A DNA stretch of 64,000 nt from Jeongeupia naejangsanensis (GCF_016865585.1 NZ_JAESND010000010.1:62001-126000), one strand, 5' to 3'. Counted from the stretch's first letter, positions 8,879-18,425 are shown. Program-made: numbers and translations. The notes: generated from the letters alone by a model not told the origin.

Positions 8879-9127
8879 ATGAACACGACCTTCCGCCACC
8901 TCGGCACCACCTTCGCTCCGCTGATCGGCATCGCCTTCGCCACGTTGCTCACCGTCGGCCTGCTGCAGCTCGCACGCCAGCAACTGGTGCACAAGCCCGT
9001 GCTGCAGGATGCGGCGATCAAGCTCACCGACACGCAGCTCGCGTCGGCCGCCGACTGGATCGCCGCGCATCGCGGCACCGATTACAAGCAGGAAGCCGGC
9101 AAGCCGTGGGCGATCGACAATGGCTGA
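8879..9127 (+). CDS. Small single-span membrane protein, hypothetical
   Basis: 82 residues with one hydrophobic segment (about 11-30, FAPLIGIAFATLLTVGLLQL) followed by a polar tail containing IAAHRGTDYKQEAGKPW. There is no convincing ribosome site, but the composition is protein-like and the frame ends 24 bp before a clear terminator. No family is recognised. Confidence 0.5.
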   Translation: MNTTFRHLGTTFAPLIGIAFATLLTVGLLQLARQQLVHKPVLQDAAIKLTDTQLASAADWIAAHRGTDYKQEAGKPWAIDNG

Positions 9128-9147
9128 CCCCGTGACCGTCGCGCATG

Positions 9148-9179
9148 AAAAAACCCGCCATCAAGGCGGGTTTTTTATT
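9148..9179. terminator. Bidirectional intrinsic terminator
   Basis: Stem AAACCCGCC / GGCGGGTTT with a 5-base loop, followed by a T-run rightward and preceded by an A-run that gives a T-run leftward. It serves the convergent 82-residue gene and the glutaredoxin gene. Confidence 0.88.
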
Positions 9180-9193
9180 GGCCGGCGTGTCGC

Positions 9194-9508
9194 TCAGCCC
9201 TCGATGCCTTCGAGCATCTTCTGCAGTTCGCCCGATGCGAACAGCTCTTTCATGATGTCCGAACCGCCAACGAACTCGCCCTTGATATAGAGCTGCGGAA
9301 TCGTCGGCCAGTTGGCGAATTCCTTGATGCCCTGACGGACTTCCGGATCTTCGAGCACGTTCACCGCGGCGAACGACACGCCACAGTTCTTGAGGATCTG
9401 CACCGCACCGGCGGAGAAGCCGCACATCGGGAATTGCGGCGTGCCCTTCATGTAAAGCACGACCGGGTTAGCGGTTACGGTCTGGCGAATGGTGTCTTGT
9501 GCGCTCAT
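9194..9508 (-). CDS. grxD: Monothiol glutaredoxin, Grx4 family
   Basis: 104 residues with the monothiol active site CGFS (in KGTPQFPMCGFSAGAVQIL, about 20-38) and the glutathione-binding WPTIPQLYIKGEFVGGSDI segment. These proteins bind a glutathione-ligated [2Fe-2S] cluster as a dimer and deliver clusters during Fe-S assembly. The glutathione biosynthesis genes lie 7 kb away. Length and motifs are canonical. Confidence 0.95.
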   Translation of the reverse strand: MSAQDTIRQTVTANPVVLYMKGTPQFPMCGFSAGAVQILKNCGVSFAAVNVLEDPEVRQGIKEFANWPTIPQLYIKGEFVGGSDIMKELFASGELQKMLEGIEG

Positions 9509-9565
9509 GGCTGCCTCGAAAACTCGATTGATTTACTCGGGTAATTGTACTGGCTCGCGCATCGG

Positions 9566-10372
9566 TCAAGCAAGACGACCGCCGCTGACCCGGTCGAGCC
9601 CAGCCAGATCGGTCCATGTCTGCACGTCGGCAAAGCCGGCTTCGGCCAGCAGCGCCCGGCTCGCCGGACCCTGATCGAAGCCGTGTTCGAACAGCAACCA
9701 GCCGCCCGGAGCCAGATGATCACCCGCGCCTTCGACAATGCTGCGGATGTGCGTGAGGCCGTCGGCAAAATCGGTCAGCGCGCCCTGCGGCTCGAAGCGC
9801 AGGTCGCCCTGCACCAGATGCGCATCGCCGGCGACGATGTACGGCGGGTTCGAAACGATGACGCCGAAGGTCTGCCCTGCCAGCGTCGCGTACCAGTCCG
9901 ACAGGTAAAGCACGACGTTCGCACCGAGCGCCTTTGCGTTGCCGCGTGCCACCGCCAGCGCATCGTCGCTGATGTCGACGGCGCTGACGTCGAGGTCGGG
10001 ACGTTCAAGCTTGATCGTCACCGGAATGCAGCCCGAGCCGGTGCCCAGATCGACGACGCGCGCGCCCTGCCCGGCACGTTCGAGCGCCAGTTCGACCAGC
10101 AGCTCGGTTTCCGGACGCGGGATCAGCACGGCCGGGCTGACGGCAAAATCGCGGCCGTAGAATTCGCGCACGCCGACCAGATACGCCACCGGCTCGCCGT
10201 TGCGGCGCCGCGCCACCAGCGCCTCGAACGCGGCGATCCGTTCCGCCGGCAGCACGTCGTCGCCGTGGCCGATCAGCCAGGCGCGGCCGACCTGCAGCGC
10301 ATGCTGCAGCAGTACGCGGGCGTCGATGGCATCGAGTCGGGCATCAGCAAGCAGTTGTCGGGGTGTGGTCAT
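9566..10372 (-). CDS. prmC: Peptide chain release factor N5-glutamine methyltransferase
   Basis: 268 residues. The N-terminal helical domain (about 1-75) binds release factor; the class I SAM domain has VVDLGTGSGCIPVTI and the amino-methylating NPPY motif (SNPPYIV), with IPRPETELLVE before it. It methylates the Gln of the GGQ motif in RF1/RF2 using AdoMet. The start codon lies inside the 3' end of the mechanosensitive channel gene (29-bp overlap), so translation is probably coupled. Confidence 0.94.
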   Translation of the reverse strand: MTTPRQLLADARLDAIDARVLLQHALQVGRAWLIGHGDDVLPAERIAAFEALVARRRNGEPVAYLVGVREFYGRDFAVSPAVLIPRPETELLVELALERAGQGARVVDLGTGSGCIPVTIKLERPDLDVSAVDISDDALAVARGNAKALGANVVLYLSDWYATLAGQTFGVIVSNPPYIVAGDAHLVQGDLRFEPQGALTDFADGLTHIRSIVEGAGDHLAPGGWLLFEHGFDQGPASRALLAEAGFADVQTWTDLAGLDRVSGGRLA

Positions 10373-11456
10373 CAAGGGTGGCCGGTGCGGCGGGATCGAG
10401 CTGCAGGCGCCGTGTCGGCTGCGCCACGCGCGCGCCATGCAGGGCAATGATGGCCATGATTTCGACCAGCACCACCTGCTTGACGCGATGGAACTCGACC
10501 CAGTTGGTCGTGTGCGTGAAACAGTAGACGAAGAACTGCAGCGACGATTCGCCGAAAGTATCGAAATTGACCATCAGTATCTGGCTGTCGTCGATGTCCG
10601 GATGCGCGATCAGCATCGCGCGCACGTCGTCGAGCAGCGCCGGTACCACGTCGATGTCGTCATAGCGCAGGCCGATCGTTTCGCGGATGCGGCGATGGCT
10701 CATGCGCGACGGATTTTCGACGCTGATGGTCGTGAAGGCGGAATTGGGCACGTACAGCGGCCGCTTGTCAAAGGTGCGGATCGTCGTCAGCCGCCAGCCG
10801 ATCTCCTCGACCACGCCCTCGATATCGCGGTCGGGCGAGCGGACCCAGTCGCCGACGCCGAACGGCCGGTCCAGATGGATCATCACGCCGCCGAAGAAAT
10901 TGGCCAGCAGGTCCTTGGCGGCAAAGCCGACCGCGATCCCGCCGACGCCGCCGAACGCCAGCACGCCGGAGATCGAAAAACCCAGCGACTGCAGCGCCAC
11001 CAGCGCGGCGGTCACCAGCACCGACACGCGCAGCAGCCGGCTGACCGCCATCGTCGTGGTCGGATCGGCGCCGGGGCGGCTGGCCAGCAGCGCCCGCGCG
11101 GCGCGATCGATGAAGCCGACCAGGAACCAGCTGATCAGCACGATCACCGCCAGCACCCGCAACGGCGGCACATACTGGAACACTTCGGACACCGCATGCG
11201 GTTCGGCCAGACCGGCCGCCACCGACAGGCCCAGCACCCACACCAGCCACGCCAGCGGCCGGTGCGCGGCACCGATCAGTGCGTCGTCCCAGTACGTCTG
11301 CGTGCGCTGCGCCAGCCGGCTCGTCAGCCGGGTCAGCGCAAGCCGGACCAGTGCGTTGGCAAACACGGTGACGAGGACGACGGCAAACACCTCGTACACC
11401 CATGTGTCGTTGCGGTAGATCGTCTGCATCCATTGCCAGACGGCACTATCGGCCAT
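10344..11456 (-). CDS. Mechanosensitive ion channel, MscS family
   Basis: 370 residues. Several hydrophobic helices (about 20-165) precede the pore helix and MscS beta domain: FGGVGGIAVGFAAKDLLANFFGGVMIHLDRPF, then VEEIGWRLTTIRTFDKRPLYVPNS, which is canonical. I chose ATG 11456 because GGGAGGA lies 4-10 bases upstream; a further ATG is six codons earlier. It should gate solute efflux on hypo-osmotic shock in the inner membrane. It overlaps prmC by 29 bp, an unusual pairing that suggests cotranscription. Confidence 0.88.
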   Translation of the reverse strand: MADSAVWQWMQTIYRNDTWVYEVFAVVLVTVFANALVRLALTRLTSRLAQRTQTYWDDALIGAAHRPLAWLVWVLGLSVAAGLAEPHAVSEVFQYVPPLRVLAVIVLISWFLVGFIDRAARALLASRPGADPTTTMAVSRLLRVSVLVTAALVALQSLGFSISGVLAFGGVGGIAVGFAAKDLLANFFGGVMIHLDRPFGVGDWVRSPDRDIEGVVEEIGWRLTTIRTFDKRPLYVPNSAFTTISVENPSRMSHRRIRETIGLRYDDIDVVPALLDDVRAMLIAHPDIDDSQILMVNFDTFGESSLQFFVYCFTHTTNWVEFHRVKQVVLVEIMAIIALHGARVAQPTRRLQLDPAAPATLDDHTPTTAC

Positions 11457-11556
11457 GCTTCCTCCCTCGGTCATCGCGGCTCATCCTCTGGATGACCCGG
11501 CGTTTCGCGCGGGCGTTCCCGGTCTTATTACCGGCAACGTCGTCCTGCGGCGGCGA

Positions 11557-12987
11557 TCAGGTGAGAAACAGCGTCGCCAGACCGAGAAAAATGAAGAAGC
11601 CCATGCTGTCGGTCATTGCCGTCAGCAGCACGCTCGAACCGTAGGCCGGATCACGGCCTAGCTTCTGCATCGTCACCGGCACGAGAATGCCGACCAGCGC
11701 CGCGACCTGCAGGTTGAGCACCATTGCCGCCATCATCACCGCGCCGAGCGCCCACTGGCCGTACAGCGCAAACGCGATCAGGCCGAGCACGCTGCCCCAG
11801 ACGACGCCGTTGAGCAGCGCGATGCCCAGCTCCTTGACGATCAGCCGGGTCGAATTGCCCGGCGTGATGTGGCCGAGCGCCAGGCCGCGGATGATCAGCG
11901 TGATCGTCTGCGTGCCGGTATTGCCGCCGATGCCCGAAACAATCGGCATCAGCGTGGCGAGCGCCACGAGATGGGCGATGGTCGATTCGAATGCACCGAT
12001 CACCCGGCTGGCGAGGAAGGCGGTACAGATGTTCACCGCCAGCCACGGCCAGCGGTTCTGCGTCGACTTCCAGATGCTCGAGAACAGGTCTTCGTCCTTG
12101 AGGCCGGCGAGCGACAGCGATTCGGAGTCCTCGCGCACGACGTCGAGCATGTCGTCGACGGTCAGCCGCGCGATCACCCGGCGGTTGGCATCGACCACCG
12201 GCGCCGACACGAGGTCGTAGCGGTCGAACGCGTTGACGGCGTCGTCGACGCGGTTGTCCGGGCTGAAGGTGACGACCTCGCGCGCCATCACCGCGCCGAC
12301 CTGCTGCCGGGGCGGATTCAGCAGCAGCTTTTCCAGCGACAGCACGCCGACCAGCGTGCGGTCGCGCTCGACGACGAAGAGCTTGTCGGTATTTTCGGGC
12401 AAGGCGGCAAAGCGCCGCAGGTAACGCAGCACCGTCGCCAGACGGACGTCGGCGCGGATCGTCACCATGTCGAAGTCCATCACCGAACCGACTTCATCGT
12501 CGCGGTACGACAGCGCGCTCTGCACCTGCGCGCGTTCGGCCGGTTCGAGTGCGCCCATGACTTCGGACAGCACGTGTTCGGGCAGGTCGGGGGCGAGGTC
12601 GGCCAGGTCGTCGGCGTCGAGCGTGCCGGCGGCGGCGACGATCTCGGTGCTGTCCATGCCTTCGAGCAGCGATTCGCGCACCGCGTCGGAGACTTCGAGC
12701 AGGATTTCGCCGTCGCGCTCGGCGCGCACCAGCTCCCACACGGTCAGCCGGTCTGGGCGCGGCAGTGCTTCAAGGATCTGGGCGATGTCGGCCGGATGCA
12801 GCCGCTCCAGCCTGAGCGACAGTTCGGCGAGATTCTGCTTGTGCACCAGCTGCTCGACGAGATCGTGCTTGGCCATCGCCTGCTTGTGCACCATGCCTTC
12901 GATCAGCCGGTGCCGCTGCAGCAATCGTTCGATCTGCTGCAGTGTCTCCTGAAAGTTTTCCCTCGTCTTTCGGCCTACGTTACTCAT
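11557..12987 (-). CDS. mgtE: Magnesium transporter MgtE
   Basis: 476 residues: N-terminal helical domain (LHPADIAQILEALPRPDRL, about 55-160), a tandem CBS pair (about 165-290) and a C-terminal domain with five membrane helices (about 310-476) carrying VSGIGGNTGTQTITLIIRGLALG. It is a Mg2+-gated Mg2+ channel of the inner membrane. The start at 12987 gives the standard SNVGRKTRENFQ opening; upstream codons are unconvincing. It is divergent from corA across a 109-bp gap. No magnesium riboswitch was recognised. Confidence 0.95.
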   Translation of the reverse strand: MSNVGRKTRENFQETLQQIERLLQRHRLIEGMVHKQAMAKHDLVEQLVHKQNLAELSLRLERLHPADIAQILEALPRPDRLTVWELVRAERDGEILLEVSDAVRESLLEGMDSTEIVAAAGTLDADDLADLAPDLPEHVLSEVMGALEPAERAQVQSALSYRDDEVGSVMDFDMVTIRADVRLATVLRYLRRFAALPENTDKLFVVERDRTLVGVLSLEKLLLNPPRQQVGAVMAREVVTFSPDNRVDDAVNAFDRYDLVSAPVVDANRRVIARLTVDDMLDVVREDSESLSLAGLKDEDLFSSIWKSTQNRWPWLAVNICTAFLASRVIGAFESTIAHLVALATLMPIVSGIGGNTGTQTITLIIRGLALGHITPGNSTRLIVKELGIALLNGVVWGSVLGLIAFALYGQWALGAVMMAAMVLNLQVAALVGILVPVTMQKLGRDPAYGSSVLLTAMTDSMGFFIFLGLATLFLT

Positions 12988-13056
12988 GAGACAGCCATCC
13001 TGAAATCCGCGCGCCGAGTGTAGCAGATCACCACGACGCGACTTGTGCACTGCGCT

Positions 13057-13062
13057 TATAAT
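13057..13062 (+). promoter_or_regulatory. Putative -10 element for corA
   Basis: A perfect TATAAT lies 35 bp before the corA start codon, in the mgtE/corA divergent gap. No good -35 hexamer is evident at the usual spacing, so this is tentative. Confidence 0.4.
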
Positions 13063-13096
13063 CGCGCGGCTTGTCGATGCAACCGGAGGATCATTC

Positions 13097-14059
13097 GTGC
13101 TGTCTGCTTTCGTACTGTCGCAAGGCCGCCTGATCCAGATTCCGATCGAATCGGCGGCCGATCTCGCCCGTCCCGAAGTGTTCTGGGTCGACCTCGTCGA
13201 CCCGACCGACGCCGAGCGCGACCTCGTCGAGTCGGTGTTCCGCTACGAGCTGCCCGAGGACGAAGACCTCGAGGACATCGAGGAATCGGCACGTTGCTAC
13301 GTCGACCACGCCGGCCTGCACCTCAACTCCTATTTCCTGCATCAGGACAGCGAAGGTGCGGCGAACGTCACCGTCTCCTTCCTGCTCAACCGCGGCCGCC
13401 TGCTGACGATGCGTCAGGAGGAGCTCGCCGTGTTCCGGCTGTTCCGGCTGCGCGCGCGCGTCCAGCCCGGCTTCGTCGAGAACGCCGAGGACGTGCTGCT
13501 CGGCATCTACGCGGTCGCGGTCGAATACGACGCCGACGTGCTCGAAGGCGTGTACACCAAGCTCGAAAGCGTCAGCGCCCGCGTGCTCAAGGGTGGCGAC
13601 GCGCTGAACGACGAGGGCATGGCCGAGACGGTGTCCGACATCGCCCAGCAGGAAGACATCAACGGCAAGGTGCGGCTGGACCTGATGGATACGCGCCGCT
13701 CGCTGTCCTTCCTGCTCCGCAGCCGCTCGCTCAACCACGAGCAGGAAACCGACCTGCGCGAGATCCTGCGCGACCTCGAATCGCTGAACAACCACACCGC
13801 CTTCCTGTTCGACAAGATCAACTTCCTGATGGACGCGGTGATGGGGCTGATCAACCTGGCGCAGAGCAAGATCATCAAGATCTTCTCGATCGCCTCGGTG
13901 GTGTTCCTGCCGCCGACGGTGATCGCGTCGACCTACGGGATGAACTTCCAGATGATGCCCGAGCTGAACTGGGAGCTCGGTTACCCGTTTGCGATCGCGC
14001 TGATGATCCTCTCGGGCATCGCACCGTACTGGTTCTTCAAACGCAAGGGCTGGCTGTAA
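13097..14059 (+). CDS. corA: Magnesium/cobalt transporter CorA
   Basis: 320 residues from a GTG start preceded by CCGGAGGA; the start gives LSAFVLSQGRLIQI. The long cytoplasmic alpha-beta domain (about 1-255) is followed by two membrane helices, with the diagnostic YGMNF signature after the first and a C-terminal WFFKRKGWL basic tail. It forms a pentameric Mg2+/Co2+ channel. Having it back-to-back with mgtE puts two unrelated magnesium uptake systems under a shared 109-bp control region. Confidence 0.95.
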   Translation: MLSAFVLSQGRLIQIPIESAADLARPEVFWVDLVDPTDAERDLVESVFRYELPEDEDLEDIEESARCYVDHAGLHLNSYFLHQDSEGAANVTVSFLLNRGRLLTMRQEELAVFRLFRLRARVQPGFVENAEDVLLGIYAVAVEYDADVLEGVYTKLESVSARVLKGGDALNDEGMAETVSDIAQQEDINGKVRLDLMDTRRSLSFLLRSRSLNHEQETDLREILRDLESLNNHTAFLFDKINFLMDAVMGLINLAQSKIIKIFSIASVVFLPPTVIASTYGMNFQMMPELNWELGYPFAIALMILSGIAPYWFFKRKGWL

Positions 14060-14111
14060 ACGTCAAGTCCGCAGGCAGCCGCTTGCGCAAAGCCTCTCCG
14101 GCTTCGTCCTG

Positions 14112-14200
14112 ACCTGAAGATAAAAACTTCAACTGATTATATGTAATAAATATTTAAGTATTATTTGGAATATGTCATTTGGGCATACCCTGCGCAGCTG
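14112..14200 (+). promoter_or_regulatory. AT-rich promoter region of the sulfate-binding protein gene
   Basis: This stretch of the 168-bp gap after corA is strikingly AT-rich against a GC-rich background (TATGTAATAAATATTTAAG and surrounding bases) and contains several TATAAT-like hexamers. That fits an activator-dependent promoter such as those controlled by CysB. No specific operator can be fixed by eye. Confidence 0.4.
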
Positions 14201-14227
14201 TTTACATACATGCACAGGAAGCCTGCC

Positions 14228-15241
14228 ATGCCGCACCCGACCCGCCCCCGCCACACGCTGATCACCGCCGGCCTGCTCGCCGCCCTGCTCGGCACCGCCC
14301 ACGCCGACGTGACGCTGCTGAACGTGTCCTATGATCCGACCCGCGATCTGTATCAGGACATCAACAAGGCCTTTGCCGCCAAATGGAAGCAGGACACCGG
14401 CGAAACCGTCACGATCAAGCAGTCCCACGGCGGCTCGGGCAAGCAGTCACAGGCGGTGATCGCCGGCCTCGAAGCCGACGTGCTGACGCTGGGTCTGGCG
14501 CCCGACATCGACGACGTCGCCACCAAGACCCGCCTGCTGCCGGGTCACTGGCAACAGCGGCTGCCGCTCGCCAGCGTGCCGTACTACTCGACGGTCGCCT
14601 TCCTCGTCCGCAAGGGCAATCCGAAGGCGATCCACGACTGGGGCGATCTGGTCCGGCCCGGCCTGCAGGTGATCACGCCCAATCCCAAGACCTCGGCCAG
14701 CGGCCGCTGGAACTATCTGGCCGCCTGGGCCTGGGCGCTGAAGCAGCCCGGTGGCTCGCAGCAGAAAGCCAGGGCCTATGTCGCCGAGCTGTACAAGCAC
14801 GTGCCGGTGCTCGATTCGGGCGCACGCGGTTCGACGACGACCTTCGTCGAACGCGGCCTCGGCGACGTGTTGCTGGCGTGGGAAAACGAAGCGCTGCTGG
14901 CACTGAAGGAACTCGGCCCCGACGATTACGAGATCGTCACGCCGCGCAACAACATCCTCGCCGAACCGCCGGTGGCGTGGGTCGACCGCAACGTCGACAA
15001 GCACGGCACGCGCAAGGTGTCGGAAGCCTATCTGAAGTTCCTCTACACCCCGGCGGCGCAGGACATCATCGCGCGCAACTACTACCGGCCCACCGACGCA
15101 CGTGCCGCCGCCAAGTACGCCAAGCAGTATCCCAAAGTGACGCTGTACAAGGTCAGCGACGTGTTCGGCAGCTGGCCGCAGGCCGTTGCGACGCATTTTG
15201 CCGACGGCGCCGTGTTCGACCAGATTCGCGCGGCACGGTAA
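14228..15241 (+). CDS. sbp: Sulfate/thiosulfate ABC transporter periplasmic binding protein
   Basis: 337 residues. A Sec signal peptide of about 26 residues ends THA/AHA before [23 protein letters not shown], the family opening. Anion-binding segments are seen: [41 protein letters not shown] and [27 protein letters not shown]. The ATG at 14228 has AGGAAG six bases upstream. No permease or ATPase (cysTWA) genes are adjacent, so it must serve a transporter encoded elsewhere. Sbp and CysP cannot be separated here. Confidence 0.93.
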   Translation: MPHPTRPRHTLITAGLLAALLGTAHADVTLLNVSYDPTRDLYQDINKAFAAKWKQDTGETVTIKQSHGGSGKQSQAVIAGLEADVLTLGLAPDIDDVATKTRLLPGHWQQRLPLASVPYYSTVAFLVRKGNPKAIHDWGDLVRPGLQVITPNPKTSASGRWNYLAAWAWALKQPGGSQQKARAYVAELYKHVPVLDSGARGSTTTFVERGLGDVLLAWENEALLALKELGPDDYEIVTPRNNILAEPPVAWVDRNVDKHGTRKVSEAYLKFLYTPAAQDIIARNYYRPTDARAAAKYAKQYPKVTLYKVSDVFGSWPQAVATHFADGAVFDQIRAAR

Positions 15242-15247
15242 ACCGCG

Positions 15248-16057
15248 ATGATCAAGACGACGACAAAAGCGCGGCCCGCATCGCGGGCCCGCCGGGCCGG
15301 CGCGTGTCTGGCGATGATCCTGGCCGGTTGCGCCTTTGGCGCACAGGCCGGCGCCGTTCGCACGCAGGACATCAACAATGCTGCGCAGCTGCGAATGCTG
15401 GCCCAGCGCACGGCCAAGCTCTCGCTGCAGATCCGCCTCGGCGTACGCACTGCCGACGCCACCGGCAAACTCGGGGAGAGCATCCGCCAGTTCGACAGCC
15501 TGCTGGGCCAGTTGCAGAAGGTCGGCAGTGACGACCCGACGCTGGAACGCGCACTGGACGCGGTCGCCTACAACTGGGAGACACTGAAGACCCAGTTGTC
15601 CGAACGCGACCCGGACCGGATCAACCAGGCCAGCGAGGAGCTGACGATGACCATCCTGCGGGCGACACGCACGCTGGAAAGTCATGCCCCCAACGAAACC
15701 GGCAAGCTCGTCTCGCTGGCGGTGCAGGAAAACACGCTGTCGCAGCGGATGGCCAAGCTCTACTTCCTCAGCCAGCTCGGTCGCCAGACCCGGCCGGAGG
15801 TCGAGGTGACGCGGACGCGTTTCGCCGCGGTGTTCAAGCAGCTGACCGACGCCCCCGGCAACACGCCACGCGCGACCAGCCTGCTGGCGCTGGCCAAGGA
15901 CCAGTGGTTTTTCTACGAGCAGGCGCTGAAGGCGCCGCCCGGCAAGGACAAGGTCTATCTTGAGAATGTGGCGACCACCTCGGAACGCATCAGCGAAATG
16001 ATGGAAGCGGTCACCACGCATTACACGCGCCAGAACGGCACCAGCCGCCAGCCGTGA
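15248..16057 (+). CDS. Free-standing PilJ-type sensor domain protein, exported
   Basis: 269 residues, starting 6 bp after the sulfate-binding protein. The N-terminal signal has a possible lipobox (ILAGC, Cys28). The rest matches two helical repeats of the PilJ domain found in type IV pili chemotaxis transducers and NarX-like nitrate sensors: NNAAQLRMLAQRTAKLSLQI at about 40-60 and VQENTLSQRMAKLYFLSQLG at about 160-180. No HAMP, kinase or signalling domain follows, so it is a solo periplasmic domain. The close coupling to a sulfate-binding protein suggests oxyanion binding or modulation of that protein; this is inference. Confidence 0.75.
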   Translation: MIKTTTKARPASRARRAGACLAMILAGCAFGAQAGAVRTQDINNAAQLRMLAQRTAKLSLQIRLGVRTADATGKLGESIRQFDSLLGQLQKVGSDDPTLERALDAVAYNWETLKTQLSERDPDRINQASEELTMTILRATRTLESHAPNETGKLVSLAVQENTLSQRMAKLYFLSQLGRQTRPEVEVTRTRFAAVFKQLTDAPGNTPRATSLLALAKDQWFFYEQALKAPPGKDKVYLENVATTSERISEMMEAVTTHYTRQNGTSRQP

Positions 16058-16163
16058 ACGCCGGTTCCCGCCCGTCATTGCATCCGGTCGCGATGCGGGT
16101 GGTTGATTCCGTCACCATTGTCCCCATATGCTGGCCTCTGACTTCGTAAGACAGGACTGCGCC

Positions 16164-17462
16164 ATGAGCGTCCCCCATCTGACGACCGCGCTGAGCGGCC
16201 CCTTGCTCGAACTCGAACGCCGCATCCTCGAGTCGCAGTCTGAAATCGAGCACTGGTTCCGCAACCAGTGGCAGGAGTACACGCCGCCGTTCTACGGCTC
16301 GGTGGACCTGCGCAATGCCGGCTACAAGCTCGCCCCGGTCGACATGAACCTGTACCCGGGGGGCTTCAACAACCTGAACCCCGAGTTCCATCCGCTGGCA
16401 GTGCAGGCGGCAATGAGCGCGCTCGAGAGCTTCTGCCCAGACGCCAAGCGCCTGCTGCTGATCCCGGAAAACCATACCCGCAACCAGTTCTACCTGCAGA
16501 ACGTTGCCGCGCTGGCCAAGATCCTGCGCCAGGCCGGGCTGAAGGTGCGCATCGGCACGCTCAACCCCGAAATCACCGAGCCGACGGTGTTCGAGCTCGC
16601 CAACGGCAGCGGCATCGTGCTCGAGCCCTTGGTGCGCAAGGGCGACCGCATCGGCCTCGCCGATTTCGACCCGTGTGTCGTGCTGCTGAACAACGACCTG
16701 TCGGCCGGCGTACCGGCCATCCTGCAAGGCATCGCCCAAACGCTGCTGCCGCCGCTGCACGCCGGCTGGTACACCCGTCGCAAGACCGCGCACTTCGCCG
16801 AGTACGACCGCGTCGTCGACGAATTCGCCAGGCTGATCGGCATCGATCCGTGGGTGATCAATCCCTACTTCGCCCGTGTCGGCGGCCTGGACTTCCAGGC
16901 CCGTGAAGGCGAGGACCGGCTGGCTGCGGCCGTCGACGAGATGCTGGCGAAGATCCGCGCCAAGTACGCCGAGCACGGCATCGACCAGACGCCGTTCGTC
17001 ATCGTCAAGGCCGATGCCGGCACCTACGGCATGGGCATCATGAGCGTGAAGTCGGGCGAAGAGCTGCTGGGCCTGAACCGCAAGGCGCGCAACAAGATGT
17101 CGGTGATCAAGGAGGGCCTGCAGGTCCACGACGTCATCGTCCAGGAAGGCGTGCCGACCTTCGAGCAGATCGACGACGCGATCGCCGAACCGGTGGTCTA
17201 CATGCTCGACCGCTTCGTCATCGGCGGTTTCTACCGCGTGCATACCGAACGCGGCATCGACGAGAACCTCAACGCACCGGGCGCGCACTTCGTGCCACTG
17301 GCGTTTGCCCAGGCGCTGTCGACGCCGGATTGCGACGGCTCGCCCGACTGCACCGCCAACCGCTTCTATGCCTACGGCGTCGTCGCGCGGCTGGCCTTGC
17401 TTGCCGCCGCCCACGAACTGGAAACCACGGCTCCCGAAGTCGCCGTCGCGATCGCCGTCTGA
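16164..17462 (+). CDS. gshA: Glutamate-cysteine ligase, proteobacterial GshA-like form
   Basis: 432 residues. The sequence (YKLAPVDMNLYPGGFNNLNPEFHPLAVQA; VIVKADAGTYGMGIMSVKSGEELL) matches the distinct ATP-grasp-like glutamate-cysteine ligase of beta/gammaproteobacteria rather than the E. coli enzyme. It joins Glu and Cys as the first step of glutathione synthesis. It is 12 bp upstream of gshB, which supports the assignment. The ATG at 16164 (AGGA upstream) gives the expected N-terminus. Confidence 0.92.
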   Translation: MSVPHLTTALSGPLLELERRILESQSEIEHWFRNQWQEYTPPFYGSVDLRNAGYKLAPVDMNLYPGGFNNLNPEFHPLAVQAAMSALESFCPDAKRLLLIPENHTRNQFYLQNVAALAKILRQAGLKVRIGTLNPEITEPTVFELANGSGIVLEPLVRKGDRIGLADFDPCVVLLNNDLSAGVPAILQGIAQTLLPPLHAGWYTRRKTAHFAEYDRVVDEFARLIGIDPWVINPYFARVGGLDFQAREGEDRLAAAVDEMLAKIRAKYAEHGIDQTPFVIVKADAGTYGMGIMSVKSGEELLGLNRKARNKMSVIKEGLQVHDVIVQEGVPTFEQIDDAIAEPVVYMLDRFVIGGFYRVHTERGIDENLNAPGAHFVPLAFAQALSTPDCDGSPDCTANRFYAYGVVARLALLAAAHELETTAPEVAVAIAV

Positions 17463-17474
17463 AAGGAAACCAGC

Positions 17475-18425
17475 ATGCGCCTGCTCGTCATTGCCGATCC
17501 GCTCGCCGGGTTCAAGATCCACAAGGATTCGACCTATGTGATGCTGCGCGAGGCGGCACGGCGCGGGTACGAAATCCACACCGCGCTCGCCGACGACCTG
17601 CGCGTCAGTCGCGGTCACGTCGAGATCACCGCACAGCCGTTCACGTTCTCCGCGACCCAGGAGTACAAGCACTGGTTCGTTTCGGGCGAAGCCGTGCGTG
17701 CGCGGCTGAGCGAATTCGACGCTGTGATCATGCGCAAGGATCCGCCGTTCGACCAGCAGTACCTGTACAACACGCACCTGCTGAGTCTGGCCGAAACGCA
17801 GGGCGCACGGGTATTCAACCCCGGCCAGACGCTGCGCGACTACAACGAAAAGCTCGCGATCCTCAAGCATCCCGAGTTCACCATCGATACGCTGGTCACC
17901 CAGCGCGACGACGACCTGCGCGCGTTTCTGGCCGACCAGCACGACATCATCCTCAAGCCGCTCGACGGCATGGGCGGCATGGGCATCTTCCGGCTGCGCC
18001 GCGAGGATCCGAACATCGGCAGCATCATCGAAACGCTGACCGACAACGGCCGCCGCACCATCATGGCGCAGCGCTACCTGCCGGCGATCAAGGACGGTGA
18101 CAAGCGCATCCTGCTGATCGACGGCAAGCCGGTCGACTGGTGTCTGGCCCGCATTCCCAAGGAAGGCGAAACCCGCGGCAACCTCGCTGTCGGCGGCACC
18201 GGCGTCGCCCGGCCGCTCTCGGGCCACGACCGCGAGATCGCCGAAGCACTCGGCCCCAAGCTCGCGGCGCAGGGGCTGCTGCTCGTCGGTCTCGACGTGA
18301 TCGGCAAGCATGTCACAGAGATCAACGTCACCAGCCCGACCTGCTTCCGCGAAATCAGCGACCAGAGCGGCATCGACGTCGGCGCGCTGTTCATCGACGC
18401 ACTCGAACGGCGGGTCGCCGGCTGA
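17475..18425 (+). CDS. gshB: Glutathione synthetase
   Basis: 316 residues with canonical ATP-grasp segments: MRKDPPFDQQYLYNTHLL, FNPGQTLRDYNEKL, ILKPLDGMGGMGIFR, RYLPAIKDGDKRILLIDG and EINVTSPTCFREI near the end. It adds glycine to gamma-Glu-Cys. It follows gshA with an AAAGGAAA ribosome site, and its stop overlaps the apbE start (TGATG), so the three genes form one transcription and translation unit. Confidence 0.96.
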   Translation: MRLLVIADPLAGFKIHKDSTYVMLREAARRGYEIHTALADDLRVSRGHVEITAQPFTFSATQEYKHWFVSGEAVRARLSEFDAVIMRKDPPFDQQYLYNTHLLSLAETQGARVFNPGQTLRDYNEKLAILKHPEFTIDTLVTQRDDDLRAFLADQHDIILKPLDGMGGMGIFRLRREDPNIGSIIETLTDNGRRTIMAQRYLPAIKDGDKRILLIDGKPVDWCLARIPKEGETRGNLAVGGTGVARPLSGHDREIAEALGPKLAAQGLLLVGLDVIGKHVTEINVTSPTCFREISDQSGIDVGALFIDALERRVAG

